Of a DNA stretch of 10,991 bases, positions 1-7,014 are shown piece by piece; positions within the stretch are counted from its first letter, which is position 1; each line of letters starts with the position of its first letter. The position numbers and the translations under genes are program-made. Below the pieces are notes generated by a model. It had not been told where the DNA came from. It ran no database searches and worked only from the letters and a program-made list of their open reading frames with translations. Where the stretch lies: contig JBMZBC010000039.1 of the NCBI GenBank assembly GCA_049611965.1, forward strand, positions 1 to 10,991, in the 5' to 3' direction. This DNA is from UBA10364 sp049611965 (GTDB lineage Bacteria; Bacteroidota; Bacteroidia; Flavobacteriales; Schleiferiaceae).

Positions 1-303
1 ACCAGCTATGAAGTCATCATTAGCGAGCAATACCGGAATATGAAGGAAGTCTTGGACAAGCATCCCCACGTAGTAAACTTCGCAGAGAAGGCTATTGCAG
101 CAGCAGGTCTGCCTGTGCGCAAGAGCAAAATTCGAGGCGGTACCGACGGTTCAAAATTGAGTTTCATGGGCCTTCCATGTCCAAACATCTTTGCGGGTGA
201 GCATGCATTCCACAGCCCGTATGAATTTGTTTCCCTACAGGATATGGAAAGTGCGACAGACGTAATTGTCAATCTGCTAGAAATCGTAGCCAACGAGTGT
301 TAA
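1..303 (+). CDS. pepT: Tripeptide aminopeptidase (peptidase T), 3' end only
   Basis: This is the C-terminal 100 residues of an M20-family zinc aminopeptidase that removes the N-terminal residue from tripeptides in the cytoplasm. The reading frame is open from base 1, so the 5' part lies outside the window; the ATG at 40 is internal. The signature IRGGTDGS (nt 130-153), followed by LSFMGLPCPNIFAGEHAFHSP, closely matches the end of PepT. The histidine at nt 211-213 sits where E. coli PepT has its last metal ligand (His379 from memory). The tail, a helix around 'DMESATDVIVNLLEIV', is also family-typical. Stop TAA is at 301-303. The gene converges on the nuclease gene with only 7 bases between the stops, and no hairpin terminator is visible there. 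Other M20 peptidases are possible, but the motif set favours PepT. Confidence 0.9.
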   Translation, partial: TSYEVIISEQYRNMKEVLDKHPHVVNFAEKAIAAAGLPVRKSKIRGGTDGSKLSFMGLPCPNIFAGEHAFHSPYEFVSLQDMESATDVIVNLLEIVANEC

Positions 304-310
304 CAGCAGT

Positions 311-1081
311 CTAACGCGCGGCGTAGGCTCTGTTTAATGCTGCCGCCAAGCGAACACCAGCTTGTGTCAAACGCTGGTTTAGCAGCTCCGTATTGTCATA
401 GATGTAACGGTACCCCATTCGCTCAGGATCACCCATCGTGTCATAGCACTGATCGCGGGCTACAACGCTTTCACGAATCCAATCTTCTAGAGTGGTATTT
501 TGCCATTTCAGGACCTGGTCTTGTTGCACTTTGGCCATCGCCCAGTCTGAGTATTCCGTGTAGCTCATCTTCCAATGGTCGATCATTTCACTGTCCCAAA
601 CGCGGTGAAGGTTGGATTTGCGATAAAACCACTTCACCTGTACCATATTTCCGCCCATATCTGTGCCGCGTCCGCAATGTAAGGGCTGATGCACATCTCC
701 AATTAAGTGAGCGATGGCGCGGAGCGCGAATCCCTCATCTACGCTGTACTGCTGGGTTTCAATTTCCGTTAAAAACTTATCGATAGCCATCCAGATGTCT
801 CCTTCCTTAGGGTGCTGGTGGTTGTCCATAGAGTCTAGGTGGAGAATGGTACAATAGTGATACGGCTTGAGGCTGTCGTACGAACGCTCACTTTTGATAA
901 AGTCCATCCAATTGGCCACCATAGCGAGGTCTTCACCTTCTAAAACGTCTAGAATGTGCGCTTTTACTTCAGGGTTTAAGTAGTCCATGGCAATATGACC
1001 AACTACTCGATGGCCAGTAAGACCCCAGCCAAAAGAATTGATACTTAGTAGAATAGCGAAAATTGATGCGAGCTTCTTCAT
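311..1081 (-). CDS. Secreted S1/P1-family zinc-dependent nuclease
   Basis: A 256-residue member of the S1/P1 nuclease family (PF02265), which hydrolyses single-stranded DNA/RNA and 3'-nucleotides with a trinuclear zinc centre. I chose the ATG at 1079-1081 over one at 1126. It gives a clean signal peptide (MKKLASIFAILLSINSFG), and cleavage after G18 exposes Trp19; the N-terminal Trp of the mature enzyme is itself a zinc ligand in this family. All other expected ligands are present: H24, D60 (in WMD), H75 (in YHY), H125, D129 and H135 (in AHLIGDVHQPLH), H159 and D163 (in NLHRVWD). The 125-129-135-159-163 spacing equals that of nuclease P1 (116-120-126-149-153, from memory) except for one extra residue before H159. 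It is therefore probably active, in the periplasm or outside the cell. No T9SS sorting tail is present. The start lies one base after the stop of the plug gene (TAACATG), implying co-transcription and coupled translation. A nutritional role, scavenging phosphate or nucleosides, is inference. Confidence 0.93.
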   Translation of the reverse strand: MKKLASIFAILLSINSFGWGLTGHRVVGHIAMDYLNPEVKAHILDVLEGEDLAMVANWMDFIKSERSYDSLKPYHYCTILHLDSMDNHQHPKEGDIWMAIDKFLTEIETQQYSVDEGFALRAIAHLIGDVHQPLHCGRGTDMGGNMVQVKWFYRKSNLHRVWDSEMIDHWKMSYTEYSDWAMAKVQQDQVLKWQNTTLEDWIRESVVARDQCYDTMGDPERMGYRYIYDNTELLNQRLTQAGVRLAAALNRAYAAR

Positions 1082-1082
1082 G

Positions 1083-2327
1083 TTATAATGCTTGTGAAGG
1101 TTTGAAGTACCCAATAATACGGTCATATCGCAAACCCATACTACGGTTGTACATTATTAATGTGTAATCGTTGCGCGTTTGCCAATGCGTCCCTTCAGTA
1201 AGAGCAGTGCTGATGCCTCCGTTTTCCCCAGGATGTGCAAAGACATAATTGTAATAGCCTTGTTTTAGCAGGATTTTTTTGCTGTAAGCTCCACGCTCTC
1301 GGTTGTAATCCATTTTAAACTCTGGCAAGAGCTCCCAATCACTTAGTTGCCCATACACATAAACAGGCTCATCCAACTCAGGACTTTCAAAGTAAAAATC
1401 GACCCAGCAATAATCGCCTGCTAGGTCAGGATTACCGACATCTGCCCGATTAAAAAATCGCCTTCCATTGATGTCGTTCTGGAAGCTATACACAGCAATA
1501 GAGCGGTTCTTTTTTTCATAGAGGTATACTTCCCAGCACGTATCTAGCCGGGAGGTTTTAACTCCAAGTCCGACCTGATTCAATCGCTTCGTATCAAATG
1601 TGTGGAATTCCGTTCCGCCGTCAAAGGATTCGCTACCCATGAAATTATAGGTGAGCAATCCGTCATTGATAAAGGTGGGTTTGAGGTTGTTCTTGGCGTT
1701 GTTCCACCTCCTGTTCTGTAATATGCTCAAGTCAAGGTCCATGAAATAATCTTGAACAGGATAGCCAGCAAGGCTTACGGTGGCACTTACCTGTTGCTGG
1801 GTGGAGAATTCTTCCATGTCTACTGCGCGGCTTACGGTGACTCCTGGAATAACCAGGCTTTCGTAAACAATGAATCGTCGGCGTATGATAAGGTCTTCAG
1901 GATCGTCGTTTTGGAAAATTTCGATGACATAGTTGCCACTTACACGCGGCTTTGTTTCAGCATTAGGAAATTTAATGGAATAGTGGGTGTACGGAACAAA
2001 CGTTCCAACGCTAATCGCGAAGTTATTCATGTAGTTTCCTTCGAAGCCAATGAGGTATTGATTAACTAGCAGGTCGCTCTTTTCCCAGTTCTTTGTACAG
2101 TGAAAGATGCGGTAGCTGTAATTGTTCCATTCGTATGCGAGGTCGTCAAAGCTCAGCTCAAGTCCCTTGCGGGCTCCCAATTCATATGCAGGAAAGTCAA
2201 GGGGTTCTCCTTCAGGTGATATTTGGACACTTTTTAGATAATCATAAACCACTGTATCGTTTAATACTTGGGCGTTGATCGAACTGAAAATCATCAGTGT
2301 GACCAATGTCATATACCTTGTTAGCAT
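1083..2327 (-). CDS. Type IX secretion system plug protein (DUF5103 family)
   Basis: A 414-residue protein recognised as the DUF5103 / T9SS plug family. In Flavobacterium johnsoniae the plug occupies the periplasmic end of the giant SprA translocon pore and keeps it closed when no substrate is bound. Features seen: a signal peptide MLTRYMTLVTLMIFSSINAQ with likely cleavage after Q20, then the family-like opening VYDYLKSVQISPEG, a beta-rich N-terminal region containing 'YRIFHCTKNWEKSDL' and 'YSIKFPN', and a C-terminal half with 'VYVYGQLSDWEL' and 'GYYNYVFAHP', resembling an Ig/CBM-like fold. The length is typical. The start at 2325-2327 is preferred over the ATG at 2360 because it begins the signal peptide; the ATG at 2312 is another option. 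It is divergent from nqrA and upstream of the nuclease gene, one base apart. No convincing promoter motif was found for it. The family call rests on recognition by eye, not on a search. Confidence 0.85.
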   Translation of the reverse strand: MLTRYMTLVTLMIFSSINAQVLNDTVVYDYLKSVQISPEGEPLDFPAYELGARKGLELSFDDLAYEWNNYSYRIFHCTKNWEKSDLLVNQYLIGFEGNYMNNFAISVGTFVPYTHYSIKFPNAETKPRVSGNYVIEIFQNDDPEDLIIRRRFIVYESLVIPGVTVSRAVDMEEFSTQQQVSATVSLAGYPVQDYFMDLDLSILQNRRWNNAKNNLKPTFINDGLLTYNFMGSESFDGGTEFHTFDTKRLNQVGLGVKTSRLDTCWEVYLYEKKNRSIAVYSFQNDINGRRFFNRADVGNPDLAGDYCWVDFYFESPELDEPVYVYGQLSDWELLPEFKMDYNRERGAYSKKILLKQGYYNYVFAHPGENGGISTALTEGTHWQTRNDYTLIMYNRSMGLRYDRIIGYFKPSQAL

Positions 2328-2399
2328 AATTGTTAAATAATCTTGCCCACTAAGGTACAATTAGTAGCGAAAAGGATAGGGATTCCCAACGCTGTAATA

Positions 2400-2407
2400 T
2401 ATTTTTG
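2400..2407 (+). promoter_or_regulatory. Bacteroidota -7 promoter element for the nqr operon
   Basis: The sequence TATTTTTG exactly fits the Bacteroidota -7 consensus TAnnTTTG. It lies 27 bases before the nqrA ATG, so transcription would begin near 2413-2415 with a short leader of about 20 bases. No clear -33 TTG element is visible 19-21 bases upstream. The element also decides the start codon: the in-frame TTG at 2405 falls inside it and so cannot be the translation start of this transcript. Confidence 0.65.
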
Positions 2408-2434
2408 CAGCCTAAAATCATACTGAAACGTACG

Positions 2435-3784
2435 ATGTCTCAATCCTTTAAGATTCGCAAGGGTTACGATCTTAAGTTAGTCGGTGCAGCTGCACAGACT
2501 GATTTGGGCGCAGTTAGCGCCTCAACTTATGCCGTAAGTCCCTTAGATTTCCCTGGAATCACGCCGAAATTGGCGGTGAAAGCCGGGGCTCAAGTAAAAG
2601 CGGGCGACACGTTATTCTTTGACAAGGATCGTCCCGAAGTAAAAATTTGTTCACCAGTTTCCGGAGAGGTAGCAGAAGTTAAGCGCGGTGCCAAGCGTAA
2701 AATATTGGCAGTTGTTGTTTTAGCGGACAGTGAAGTTGCCTACGCAGACCACGGTGCGCTCGATGTTGCAAAAGCCGATCGCTCTGCGGTTGCTGAGCAT
2801 TTGGCCAATACAGGTGCCGGCGCATTCATTACCTCTAGACCTTACGGTGTAGCAGCGAGCATGAACGAAGAGCCACGTGATATCTTCGTAAACGCAGTTC
2901 AAAGTGGTCCTCTTGCTGGGGATCTCGCCTACCAGTTGGCAGGTAAAGAAGCTGAGGTTGCTGCTGCGCTTAATGCACTTGGTGCATTGACAACGGGTAA
3001 GGTATACGTGAGTCAGGCTGATGATGTTGCTCCTCTAGATTGTTTGAGTGGTGAAGGTGTAGTTAATGCCACCTTCTCTGGAAAGCATCCTAAGGGGTTG
3101 GTTGGAACACAAATCGCACAAATTGCTCCTATTAATAAAGGTGAGGTAGTTTGGACGGTAAATGCTGTTGACTTACCTGTAATTGGTCGTGTTGTGCTCA
3201 ATGGCCAGTACGCGCCAGAATACAAAGTGGCGGTTACAGGTTCTAAAGCAACGAACAGTGGTTATGCCACCATGCTGCAAGGGGTAAACCTTGCTGCTTT
3301 TAATTCGGCAAATATTAATCTCGATAACACTCGCGTGATCGCTGGTGATGTGCTTACCGGTACGCAGATGGATGCGGAAGGTTTTATGACCTTCGGAAAG
3401 TCTCAAATCACAGCGATTCCAGAAGGAAACCAAACTGAATTCTTCGGTTGGGTACTTCCAGGCTTTGGTAAGTTCTCAACGAATCGTGCATTCTGGGGAT
3501 GGTTGTTCCCAAATAGAAAGTACGATTTGGATACCAACATGCACGGTGAAGAGCGCGCATTTGTAGTGACAGGGGAGTACGATAAGTTCATTCCTATGGA
3601 CATTTTCCCGCAGCAGTTACTACGCGCCATCTTGATTGGTGATATCGAGAAGATGGAAAAGCTGGGTATTTATGAAGTATTGCCAGAAGACTTCGCACTT
3701 GCAGAAGTGGCTTGTACTTCAAAACTGCCGTTGCAACAAATCGTGAGAAACGGTTTGAATGACCTTAGAAAAGAAATGATGTAA
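2435..3784 (+). CDS. nqrA: Na+-translocating NADH:quinone oxidoreductase subunit A
   Basis: A 449-residue peripheral subunit of the Na+-NQR complex, which oxidises NADH, reduces quinone (menaquinone in most Bacteroidota) and pumps Na+ outward. NqrA has no membrane segments, as expected, and packs on the cytoplasmic side of NqrB. Recognisable parts are the N-terminal KIRKGYDLKLVG (family form K-I-x-x-G-x-D-L), a biotinyl-like barrel with 'VKAGDTLFFDK' and 'SPVSGEVAEVKRG' (about residues 52-86), the middle Rossmann-like region, and the conserved C-terminal block 'LPGFGKFSTNRAF' through 'HGEERAFVVTGEYDKFIPMDIFPQQLLRAI'. Family length is about 446-450. ATG 2435 is chosen because it gives the usual N-terminus and follows the promoter. 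It is first in a six-gene operon, and nqrB follows after 11 bases. The start has no Shine-Dalgarno sequence. Confidence 0.97.
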   Translation: MSQSFKIRKGYDLKLVGAAAQTDLGAVSASTYAVSPLDFPGITPKLAVKAGAQVKAGDTLFFDKDRPEVKICSPVSGEVAEVKRGAKRKILAVVVLADSEVAYADHGALDVAKADRSAVAEHLANTGAGAFITSRPYGVAASMNEEPRDIFVNAVQSGPLAGDLAYQLAGKEAEVAAALNALGALTTGKVYVSQADDVAPLDCLSGEGVVNATFSGKHPKGLVGTQIAQIAPINKGEVVWTVNAVDLPVIGRVVLNGQYAPEYKVAVTGSKATNSGYATMLQGVNLAAFNSANINLDNTRVIAGDVLTGTQMDAEGFMTFGKSQITAIPEGNQTEFFGWVLPGFGKFSTNRAFWGWLFPNRKYDLDTNMHGEERAFVVTGEYDKFIPMDIFPQQLLRAILIGDIEKMEKLGIYEVLPEDFALAEVACTSKLPLQQIVRNGLNDLRKEMM

Positions 3785-3795
3785 TACGCCATATT

Positions 3796-4998
3796 ATGAA
3801 GTTTGTACAAAACATATTCGACCAGACTAGACCGCTTGTTGAAAAAGATGGCAAGAGAAACATCCTCTACCCATTGCACAATGCATTGGAGACGATGGCC
3901 TTCGTTCCTGATCACACTGCCCACTCGGGTGCGCACGTTCGCGACGCGATCGATTTGAAACGCACCATGGTGACAGTAATTTTTGCTATGGTTCCTGCAC
4001 TCCTTTTTGGAATGTGGAACATCGGCCGTTTGCACTACGGTGCGATCGGTTTGGACAGCACATTATTAGATAACTTCCTATTTGGTGCCTTAAAGCTGTT
4101 GCCACTTATTATAGTGACGTATGCAGCCGGTCTCGGTGTGGAAATTTTCTTCTCGTGGAAGCGCAACCACCCTGTAAACGAAGGTTTCTTGGTTTCAGGT
4201 TTGTTGATTCCATTGATTATGCCAGTAGACATTCCACTATGGATGGTTGCTGCCTCGACTATTTTCGCTGTACTTATCGGTAAGGAAGTATTTGGTGGAA
4301 CAGGTATGAACCTGTTGAACCCAGCACTTACGGCACGTGCCTTTGCATTCTTTGCGTATCCAACGTGGATGTCGGGTGATCAAGTATGGATCAATACTTC
4401 AGGCGGTGATATCGTAGACGGTTACTCAGGTGCAACTGCCATGGGTGATTTGGCCACTACAGTAGGTCAAGGCCTAGGCAATCCAGCAACGGAAACAGTT
4501 ATGGCCCAGTTCGGTCCAGAAGGAACATACTCGTTGATGAATGCATTCTTGGGATTGATTCCAGGTTCTATCGGTGAGACTTCAGCATTATTAATTCTTC
4601 TTGGAGGCTTGTTTTTAATCTTCAAGGGGGTAGGTTCTTGGAGAATCATGTTGAGCTTCTTTGTAGGTGGGTTGGTAATGGCAGGTATTTTCAATGCCTT
4701 TGCAGTGAACGAGTTTATGGGATTGAATCCTATCCACCAGTTGATGTTGGGTGGCTTCATGTTCGGTATGGTCTTCATGGCTACCGATCCTGTGAGCGCC
4801 GCTCAGACGGAAACAGGTAAATACATCTACGGTTTCTTAGCCGGATTCTTCGGTATTATGATTCGCGTCTTCAACCCAGCATACCCTGAAGGTATCATGT
4901 TGGCGATTCTTTTCATGAACGTAATGGCGCCATTGATTGACCACTACGTTGTAGAAGCAAACATCAAACGTCGCGAGAAGCGTCTAGCTAACGCCTAA
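3796..4998 (+). CDS. nqrB: Na+-translocating NADH:quinone oxidoreductase subunit B
   Basis: A 400-residue integral membrane subunit with about ten hydrophobic helices. It is the largest membrane subunit of Na+-NQR and carries covalent FMN and, in characterised complexes, riboflavin; electron flow here is coupled to Na+ movement. The flavinylation motif D208-G-Y-S-G-A-T214 is intact, with Thr214 (nt 4435-4437) the expected FMN acceptor, equivalent to Thr236 of Vibrio cholerae NqrB. Other family landmarks are 'HSGAHVRDAIDLKRTM' before the first helix, 'GGTGMNLLNPALTARAF' and 'FMATDPVSAAQT'. It is slightly shorter than the Vibrio protein (about 415). The intergenic gap to nqrC is 13 bases. The modification is expected to be made by the ApbE encoded at 8375-9367. 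Confidence 0.97.
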   Translation: MKFVQNIFDQTRPLVEKDGKRNILYPLHNALETMAFVPDHTAHSGAHVRDAIDLKRTMVTVIFAMVPALLFGMWNIGRLHYGAIGLDSTLLDNFLFGALKLLPLIIVTYAAGLGVEIFFSWKRNHPVNEGFLVSGLLIPLIMPVDIPLWMVAASTIFAVLIGKEVFGGTGMNLLNPALTARAFAFFAYPTWMSGDQVWINTSGGDIVDGYSGATAMGDLATTVGQGLGNPATETVMAQFGPEGTYSLMNAFLGLIPGSIGETSALLILLGGLFLIFKGVGSWRIMLSFFVGGLVMAGIFNAFAVNEFMGLNPIHQLMLGGFMFGMVFMATDPVSAAQTETGKYIYGFLAGFFGIMIRVFNPAYPEGIMLAILFMNVMAPLIDHYVVEANIKRREKRLANA

Positions 4999-5011
4999 AC
5001 TACATAACACG

Positions 5012-5704
5012 ATGAACGTAAATAGCAACGCATATACTTACACATTCGCCACAGTGATGGTGGTGTTGGTAGCTGTGCTTTTGTCTGGAGCATCTCTTGG
5101 TCTTAAGAGCAAGCAAGCTTCAAACATTAGCCAAGAGAAGAAACAAAGCATTTTGGCTTCTATCGGTATCGAGGTAGATCGCTCAGAATCTGATGCAGCC
5201 TTTGGAGAGTACATCAAGCAAAGCTTAACCCTTCAAGGCGGAACAGTAGTATCTGAAGATGCATCAGCAGCTTTCGATATTGATATGGCCGCAGCCATTA
5301 AGGCAGGTAACATGGAACGTTCGGTTCCATTGTACGTGGCAGAGAAAGAAGGCGATACGTACTACATTATTCCAATGCGCGGAAAAGGCCTTTGGGGTCC
5401 TGTTTGGGGCTACTTAGCTTTGGAGAGCGACGGTAATACTGTAGTTGGTGCAACTTTTGATCACAAGAGTGAAACGCCAGGTCTTGGTGCCGAAATCACG
5501 ACGCCAATGTTTACCGACCAATTCCCAGGAAAGAAAATCTCTGAAGCGGGAATGTTTAAATCGATTTCAGTAGTGAAAGCAGGTACTTCGGCTGGCGATT
5601 ACGCTGTAGATGGTATCTCTGGAGGTACTATTACTTCAAACGGTGTAAATGACATGCTTACAGACTGTCTTGCACCATACGCTGAATACTTCAAAAACAT
5701 CTAA
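5012..5704 (+). CDS. nqrC: Na+-translocating NADH:quinone oxidoreductase subunit C
   Basis: A 230-residue subunit with one N-terminal membrane helix (about residues 10-32) and a periplasmic FMN-binding domain (PF04205). It holds the covalent FMN that lies between the [Fe] site of NqrD/E and the FMN of NqrB. Landmarks are 'GLWGPVWGYLAL', 'ATFDHKSETPGLGAEI' and the C-terminal flavinylation site D200-G-I-S-G-G-T206, followed by ITSNGV. Thr206 (nt 5627-5629) is the predicted FMN acceptor. The motif reads SGGT rather than the more usual SGAT, while NqrB in the same operon keeps SGAT. The surrounding sequence is otherwise conserved, so it is probably still modified. At 230 residues it is shorter than the roughly 255-residue Vibrio protein. 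nqrD starts 3 bases after its stop. Confidence 0.96.
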   Translation: MNVNSNAYTYTFATVMVVLVAVLLSGASLGLKSKQASNISQEKKQSILASIGIEVDRSESDAAFGEYIKQSLTLQGGTVVSEDASAAFDIDMAAAIKAGNMERSVPLYVAEKEGDTYYIIPMRGKGLWGPVWGYLALESDGNTVVGATFDHKSETPGLGAEITTPMFTDQFPGKKISEAGMFKSISVVKAGTSAGDYAVDGISGGTITSNGVNDMLTDCLAPYAEYFKNI

Positions 5705-5707
5705 GCC

Positions 5708-6373
5708 ATGAGTACAGAAGTAAAACAAAAAGAATCGTTGTTCTCGAAGAAAAATCAGAGACTACTTTCTGATCCATTCAACGACAACAACCCGATTACA
5801 GTCCAGGTACTGGGTATCTGTTCTGCACTTGCGATTACGGTTAAACTTGAGCCGGCTATCGTAATGTCACTTTCTGTAATGTTTGTATTGGCAGCAGGTA
5901 ACGTAATCATCTCGTTGATTCGTAACCTTATCCCAAATCGTATCCGTATTATCGTGCAGCTCGTAGTAGTTGCCTCTTTGGTAATCTTGGTGGACCAATT
6001 CCTAAAAGCCTTCGCCTACGATGTAAGTAAGCAGCTTTCTGTATTCGTTGGTTTGATCATTACGAACTGTATTATCATGGGACGCTTTGAAGCCTTCGCG
6101 CTAGGTAACGGTCCATGGAAAGCCTTTTTGGACGGTATCGGTAACTCAATTGGTTACGGTGTCATTCTTATCGCAGTTGCCTTCTTCCGCGAATTGCTTG
6201 GTTCTGGTGCATTGCTTGGCTTCCAAGTGATTCCAGATAGCTGGTACATCGCAAACGGAGGATTCTACGCCAACAACGGGTTCTTCTTGTTCCCTCCGAT
6301 GGCTTTGATCGTTGTAGGTCTAATCATCTGGGCGCAACGTGCGAAAAACACTAAACTCATTGAAGAAAACTAA
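5708..6373 (+). CDS. nqrD: Na+-translocating NADH:quinone oxidoreductase subunit D
   Basis: A 221-residue membrane protein with about six helices, paired with NqrE in an inverted-repeat arrangement in the membrane. In Na+-NQR structures the two proteins together bind an iron centre through four cysteines, two from each. Here Cys38 (in VLGICSALAIT) and Cys121 (in IITNCIIMGRFEAFA) occupy the expected half-helix positions, equivalent to Cys29 and Cys112 in Vibrio. The spacing between the two (83 residues) is unchanged. The N-terminal cytoplasmic tail (residues 1-28, rich in K/Q/E) is about nine residues longer than in Vibrio. The conserved 'GNGPWKAFLDGIGNSIGYG' and 'FFRELLGSG' are present. The gap to nqrE is 6 bases. 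Confidence 0.97.
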   Translation: MSTEVKQKESLFSKKNQRLLSDPFNDNNPITVQVLGICSALAITVKLEPAIVMSLSVMFVLAAGNVIISLIRNLIPNRIRIIVQLVVVASLVILVDQFLKAFAYDVSKQLSVFVGLIITNCIIMGRFEAFALGNGPWKAFLDGIGNSIGYGVILIAVAFFRELLGSGALLGFQVIPDSWYIANGGFYANNGFFLFPPMALIVVGLIIWAQRAKNTKLIEEN

Positions 6374-6379
6374 GCCGAC

Positions 6380-7000
6380 ATGGGACAAGAATTAATCAAC
6401 TTATTTGTTCGCTCAATCTTTATTGAGAACATGATCTTCGCATACTTCCTCGGTATGTGTTCTTACCTCGCAGTATCTAAAACAGTAAAAACTGCTGTTG
6501 GTCTAGGTATTGCTGTAACATTCGTATTGACCATCACTCTTCCGGTGAACTGGTTGCTTGAAAACTATGTTTTGAAGCCTGGTGCATTGGCTTGGTTGGG
6601 TGAAGAGTTCGTAGATGTAGACCTTAGCTTCCTTTCGTTCATTATGTTTATCGCGGTTATTGCTTCGATGGTACAGTTGATCGAGATGATTGTCGAGAAA
6701 TTTGCACCTGCTCTATACAGCGCTTTGGGTATCTTCTTACCACTTATCGCTGTAAACTGTTCTATCCTTGGAGGTTCACTCTTCATGCAAGAGCGTGCCT
6801 TCGGTACTATCGCTGAAGCGGTAGTATACGGTATCGGTTCAGGTGTGGGTTGGTTCTTGGCCATCGTTGCTATTGCAGCCATCCGCGAGAAAATCCGCTA
6901 TTCAAACGTTCCTGCTCCTTTACGCGGTCTTGGGATTACCTTCATCATTACTGGTTTGATGGGTATCGCGTTCATGAGCTTCATGGGTATTAAATTATAA
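6380..7000 (+). CDS. nqrE: Na+-translocating NADH:quinone oxidoreductase subunit E
   Basis: A 206-residue six-helix membrane protein, homologous to NqrD and forming the other half of the NqrDE pair. It begins MGQELINLFVRSIFIENMIF, a family-typical opening. Its two iron-ligand cysteines are Cys27 (in FLGMCSYLAVS) and Cys127 (in IAVNCSILGGSLFM). The latter block, with 'ERAFGTIAEAVVYGIGSGVGW' and 'AIREKIRYSNVPAPLRGLGI', is strongly conserved. Its presence with NqrD means a complete Cys4[Fe] site can be assembled, a step that in Vibrio requires the small protein NqrM. A 14-base gap separates it from nqrF. Confidence 0.97.
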   Translation: MGQELINLFVRSIFIENMIFAYFLGMCSYLAVSKTVKTAVGLGIAVTFVLTITLPVNWLLENYVLKPGALAWLGEEFVDVDLSFLSFIMFIAVIASMVQLIEMIVEKFAPALYSALGIFLPLIAVNCSILGGSLFMQERAFGTIAEAVVYGIGSGVGWFLAIVAIAAIREKIRYSNVPAPLRGLGITFIITGLMGIAFMSFMGIKL

Positions 7001-7014
7001 TAAGTACAGTAGCT

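Noticed and set aside
304..310. Terminator between pepT and the nuclease gene
   Set aside because: The gap is 7 bases and I see no hairpin with a T tract around the two stops.
337..786. 149-codon open frame on the plus strand
   Set aside because: It lies entirely antisense to the S1/P1 nuclease, whose catalytic residues are all conserved; the translated product has no recognisable features and is Ser/Pro/Cys-rich as expected of a shadow frame.
2353..2366. Possible minus-strand promoter for the plug gene (TACTAATTG)
   Set aside because: The match to TAnnTTTG is poor (wrong spacing or two mismatches), so it is not listed as a feature.
3670..4035. 121-codon open frame on the minus strand across the nqrA/nqrB junction
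   Set aside because: Antisense to two well-identified genes, no promoter and no domain-like sequence.
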